64,000 bases of DNA, from positions 104,863 through 168,862 of the forward strand of contig NZ_LMLH01000006.1 of the NCBI RefSeq assembly GCF_001421885.1, in the 5' to 3' direction. Positions 60,704 through 64,000 of this stretch are shown piece by piece. Origin of the DNA: Pseudomonas sp. Leaf48 (GTDB lineage Bacteria; Pseudomonadota; Gammaproteobacteria; Pseudomonadales; Pseudomonadaceae). The first letter of the stretch is position 1, and every line of letters begins with the position of its first letter. The translations under genes were made by a program, and so were the position numbers. The notes under the pieces are model-generated. The model saw only the letters and a program-made list of their open reading frames with translations. It had not been told where the DNA came from and ran no database searches.

Positions 60704-61384
60704 TCAGCTCCAGCCTGCTTTGGTTTTACGGCTGGAGTACAGCGCCAGCAAGACAATGAACGAGAACACCAGCATCGCCCCGGCCAGCCAGTGGGCCTGG
60801 GCGTATTCCATGGCTTCGACGTGATCGTAGATCTGCACTGAAACCACGCGGGTCTTGTCGGGAATGTTACCGCCGATCATCAGCACCACACCGAATTCAC
60901 CGACGGTGTGGGCGAAACCGAGAATGGCTGCAGTAATGAAACCGGGGCGGGCCAAGGGCAGGGTTACGCTGAAAAATGTGTCCCATGGATTGGCGCGCAA
61001 GGTTGCCGCCACTTCCAGGGGGCGGGTACCGATCGCGGAAAAGGCGTTCTGCAGCGGCTGGACCACAAACGGCATCGAGTACAACACCGAGCCGATGACC
61101 AGCCCGGCAAAACTGAAAGTCAGGGTGCCAAGCCCAAGTGATTGGGTGAACTGGCCGATGAACCCGTGAGGGCCCAGCGCCAGCAGCAGATAGAAGCCAA
61201 TCACCGTGGGCGGCAGCACCAGAGGCAGGGCGACAATCGCCCCGACCGGGCCGCGCAACCAGGAGCGCGTGTGCGACAGCCACAACGCAATCGGAGTGCC
61301 GATCAGCAGCAGGATGAAGGTGGTCAGGGACGCCAGTTTCAGGGTCAGCCAGATGGCGGAAAAATCGGCACTCGAGAGGGACAT
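60704..61384 (-). CDS. modB: Molybdate ABC transporter permease ModB
   Basis: 226 residues with five to six membrane helices. The EAA loop is [26 protein letters not shown]. Start [20 protein letters not shown] immediately follows the modA stop. Forms the membrane channel for molybdate. Confidence 0.95.
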   Translation of the reverse strand: MSLSSADFSAIWLTLKLASLTTFILLLIGTPIALWLSHTRSWLRGPVGAIVALPLVLPPTVIGFYLLLALGPHGFIGQFTQSLGLGTLTFSFAGLVIGSVLYSMPFVVQPLQNAFSAIGTRPLEVAATLRANPWDTFFSVTLPLARPGFITAAILGFAHTVGEFGVVLMIGGNIPDKTRVVSVQIYDHVEAMEYAQAHWLAGAMLVFSFIVLLALYSSRKTKAGWS

Positions 61385-62216
<832 letters not shown>

Positions 62217-62307
62217 AATAAGCTGCAAACGGAACGTGGAATCTTCGTTGATGAGCAACTTCACGGCAGCTGCCGCAGCCCACGGCAGCTGCTACAGCGG
62301 GGATCAC

Positions 62308-63372
62308 TTAACGACGGAGCAATCTGGCCAGGCCTTCATCGGCCAGATGCCGGGTCAGTTCTGCCGAGGTCAGTTCAGCGCCGAGGGTAAATGCCTGTCC
62401 GGCCCACAGATTGCTGAAATCGGCCTCGCCCTTGGCCCTCAGAGGCATCAGCGCGCCGCCGGCGAGCGGGAAGGCCGGGGCCTTGGCGCTCATGGGGCCG
62501 AGTTCGCGCATCACCCGATTGAGAATCCCCCGGGCCGGGCGACCGGTGAAAATGTTGGTGAGCGCTGTCTCGCTTTCACGAGCCGTGCGCAAGGCTTTAT
62601 GGTGCGAGGCGCTGACCTTGGCCTCAGGCGTGAACAGGTACGCCGTGCCGACTTGCACCGCCGACGCCCCGAGCATGAATGCCGCTGCAACACCGCGTGC
62701 ATCGGCGATACCGCCAGCGGCAATCACTGGCACTTTCACCGCATCGACGATTTGCGGCACTAACGCGAAGGTGCCGACCTGGCTGCTCAGGTCATCACTG
62801 AGAAACATCCCGCGATGCCCACCGGCCTCATACCCCATGGCGATGATCGCATCACATCCGTGCTGCTCCAGCCATAGCGCTTCTTCGACGGTGGTGGCGG
62901 ACGACAGCACTTTCGCACCCGTGGCTTTTACCCGATCCAGCAGGGCTTTGTCCGGCAGACCAAAGTGGAAGCTCACGACTTCGGGACGGAACTCCTCGAC
63001 TATCGCGCAGGCCGCATCATCGAAGGGCGCGCGATTGGAGACCGGCGTTGGTGCATCGAAATCGGCGCCCAGTTCCTGATAGTAGGGTTGCAGCAGATTT
63101 TTCCAGTCCTGTGCCCGCTGCTCGTCCGCCGGTGGCGATGGGTGGCAGAAGAAGTTGACGTTGATCGGGTGCCGGGTGTGTTGGCGAATGGTCTTCAACT
63201 CCTCGCGCAACTGCTCGCTGCCGAGCATCGCGGCGGGCATCGAGCCCAGGCCACCGGCGTTGCTCGCGGCAATCACCATGGCCGAGTTTGTGGCGCCGGC
63301 CATGGGCGCCTGGATAATCGGCAGCTCGATCCCGAGCAGGTCAAGAATGCGGGTGTCTGGCCATTGGTTCAT
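62308..63372 (-). CDS. Nitronate monooxygenase (2-nitropropane dioxygenase family)
   Basis: 354 residues, FMN-binding TIM barrel. QAPMAGATNSAMVIAASNAGGLGSMPAAML at the N-terminus, MGYEAGGHRGMFL near 180, and VIAAGGIADARGVAAAFMLGASAVQVGTAYLF near 215-245 are diagnostic. Oxidises alkyl nitronates such as propionate 3-nitronate. Monocistronic, unrelated to modABC. Confidence 0.93.
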   Translation of the reverse strand: MNQWPDTRILDLLGIELPIIQAPMAGATNSAMVIAASNAGGLGSMPAAMLGSEQLREELKTIRQHTRHPINVNFFCHPSPPADEQRAQDWKNLLQPYYQELGADFDAPTPVSNRAPFDDAACAIVEEFRPEVVSFHFGLPDKALLDRVKATGAKVLSSATTVEEALWLEQHGCDAIIAMGYEAGGHRGMFLSDDLSSQVGTFALVPQIVDAVKVPVIAAGGIADARGVAAAFMLGASAVQVGTAYLFTPEAKVSASHHKALRTARESETALTNIFTGRPARGILNRVMRELGPMSAKAPAFPLAGGALMPLRAKGEADFSNLWAGQAFTLGAELTSAELTRHLADEGLARLLRR

Positions 63373-63632
63373 TGCACTGGTCTCCCATGATGGGTTCGGG
63401 CAGGGACATGTTTGTAACCCATCGACTGGCGCGAGGCCAGTCGACTTTTCGGCCAGTTCGCGGTTGCTCGACGGCGATGCAGGGGGTTTCCAAATTACAG
63501 ACGCTTCCTACGCGCGAATAAGACGGATCCTATTTCGTCTCTTCTCCGTTTTTTCAATGCTTTCATCCCCCCGGACCCGGGTGAAAGCCCTGCCTTTTCT
63601 GCCCGTCCCCCGCAGACCAGGAAGGACTGAGC
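63373..63632. other. Intergenic upstream of vgrG
   Basis: Divergent promoter region between the nitronate monooxygenase and vgrG genes. CAGGAAGGA before 63633 is the vgrG ribosome binding site; no further element is clear. Confidence 0.4.
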
Positions 63633-63986
63633 ATGAGCAATCCGCTGCGCACTTTTTACGACCACAGCCGCCACAAACTCAAGATCGACCAACTCGACAC
63701 CCACCTCGACGTCCTCGCACCCTACCTCTACCGCATCGAATTCACCGCCAGCGACCTCGACATCGGCGCGGAAAAACTCATCGGCCAATACGCCGAGTTC
63801 AGCCTGTACGCCCACCCCTCGACGCGGCCGGTGATGTCCTGGGACGAACCCAAGCCACCCAAACCCCTGCGCACCCTGTACGGCCGCATCACCGGCTGCC
63901 AGCGCCTGTCCGGGTCGGTCGACGAAGCCCGCTACGAAGTCACCCTGCAACCGCGCCTGGCCTTTCACTACCGTCGTTCGGGGTGA
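63633..63986 (+). CDS. VgrG (T6SS spike) N-terminal fragment
   Basis: 117 codons matching the VgrG/gp27-like N-terminus: KLKIDQLDTHLDVLAPYLYRIEFTASDLDIG, AEFSLYAHP, RTLYGRITGCQRLSGSVDEARYEVTLQPRLAF. A full VgrG is 650-900 residues, but TGA stops the frame at 63986, 14 bases before the window end. This is either a decayed copy, a frameshift, or an N-terminal duplicate next to a complete vgrG outside the window. Confidence 0.75.
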   Translation: MSNPLRTFYDHSRHKLKIDQLDTHLDVLAPYLYRIEFTASDLDIGAEKLIGQYAEFSLYAHPSTRPVMSWDEPKPPKPLRTLYGRITGCQRLSGSVDEARYEVTLQPRLAFHYRRSG

Positions 63987-64000
63987 TAACCAGACGGCGC

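Overview
The window looks like a chromosomal segment of a fluorescent-group Pseudomonas. The grounds are the gacA-uvrC-pgsA-tRNA(Gly)-tRNA(Cys)-tRNA(Leu) order with a TTG-started gacA, high-GC coding sequence, and many Pseudomonas-type REP pairs in gene gaps. It is mostly ordinary core and accessory metabolism, with several compact islands that deserve attention. All assignments come from reading the sequence; no database search was run.

Layout. 1-5111: cobalt chelatase genes for aerobic cobalamin synthesis, cobN (5' end outside the window) and a chlI/chlD-type gene whose two halves lie in different frames joined by a slippery A AAA AAG and a strong hairpin. A block of 111-bp tandem repeats separates the two genes. 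5430-6764: two related small proteins of unknown function, low GC. 7177-10761: RidA, IclR regulator, D-amino acid deaminase-like PLP enzyme and PfkB sugar kinase. 10904-13771: parvulin and a hybrid sensor kinase. 13978-20029: ketone body (3-hydroxybutyrate/acetoacetate) uptake and activation, with a sigma-54 activator and a matching -24/-12 promoter. 20158-25714: YejABEF peptide ABC transporter. 25849-28837: parvulin, lipase, and a DAHP synthase preceded by two aromatic-rich leader peptides and an attenuator-like terminator. 28991-32622: acetyltransferase, gacA, uvrC, pgsA. 32683-37577: three tRNAs; an RTX-type gene with an in-frame stop sits between tRNA-Cys and a duplicated copy of the tRNA-Cys 3' end, so this is a probable tRNA-targeted islet. 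37762-39681: decayed LysR remnant and an MDR oxidoreductase. 39999-46544: a large autotransporter divergent from an unusual receiver-LuxR HTH-PAS protein. 46627-52050: MFS/LysR pair, glycine-zipper lipoprotein candidate, AraC regulator, AhpD-like protein, alpha/beta hydrolase. 52150-56118: PepSY membrane protein and an operon of a duplicated DUF1538 membrane protein with two PII-like proteins. 56495-58447: five small poorly known proteins. 58520-63986: topoisomerase IB, modABC molybdate transporter, nitronate monooxygenase and a VgrG N-terminal fragment.

How they work together. CobN needs the AAA+ and VWA partner subunits, and the frameshift would set their ratio. The sigma-54 activator probably drives gntP-bdhA-acetoacetate-CoA ligase. 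DAHP synthase appears controlled by translation of aromatic codons. The DUF1538/PII operon has one-base-type stop/start overlaps, which suggests a stoichiometric membrane complex gated by PII-like proteins. The strongest candidates for little-described biology are the DUF1538-PII-PII operon, the double-leader DAHP synthase control region, the frameshifted chelatase gene, and the degenerate receiver regulator beside the autotransporter.
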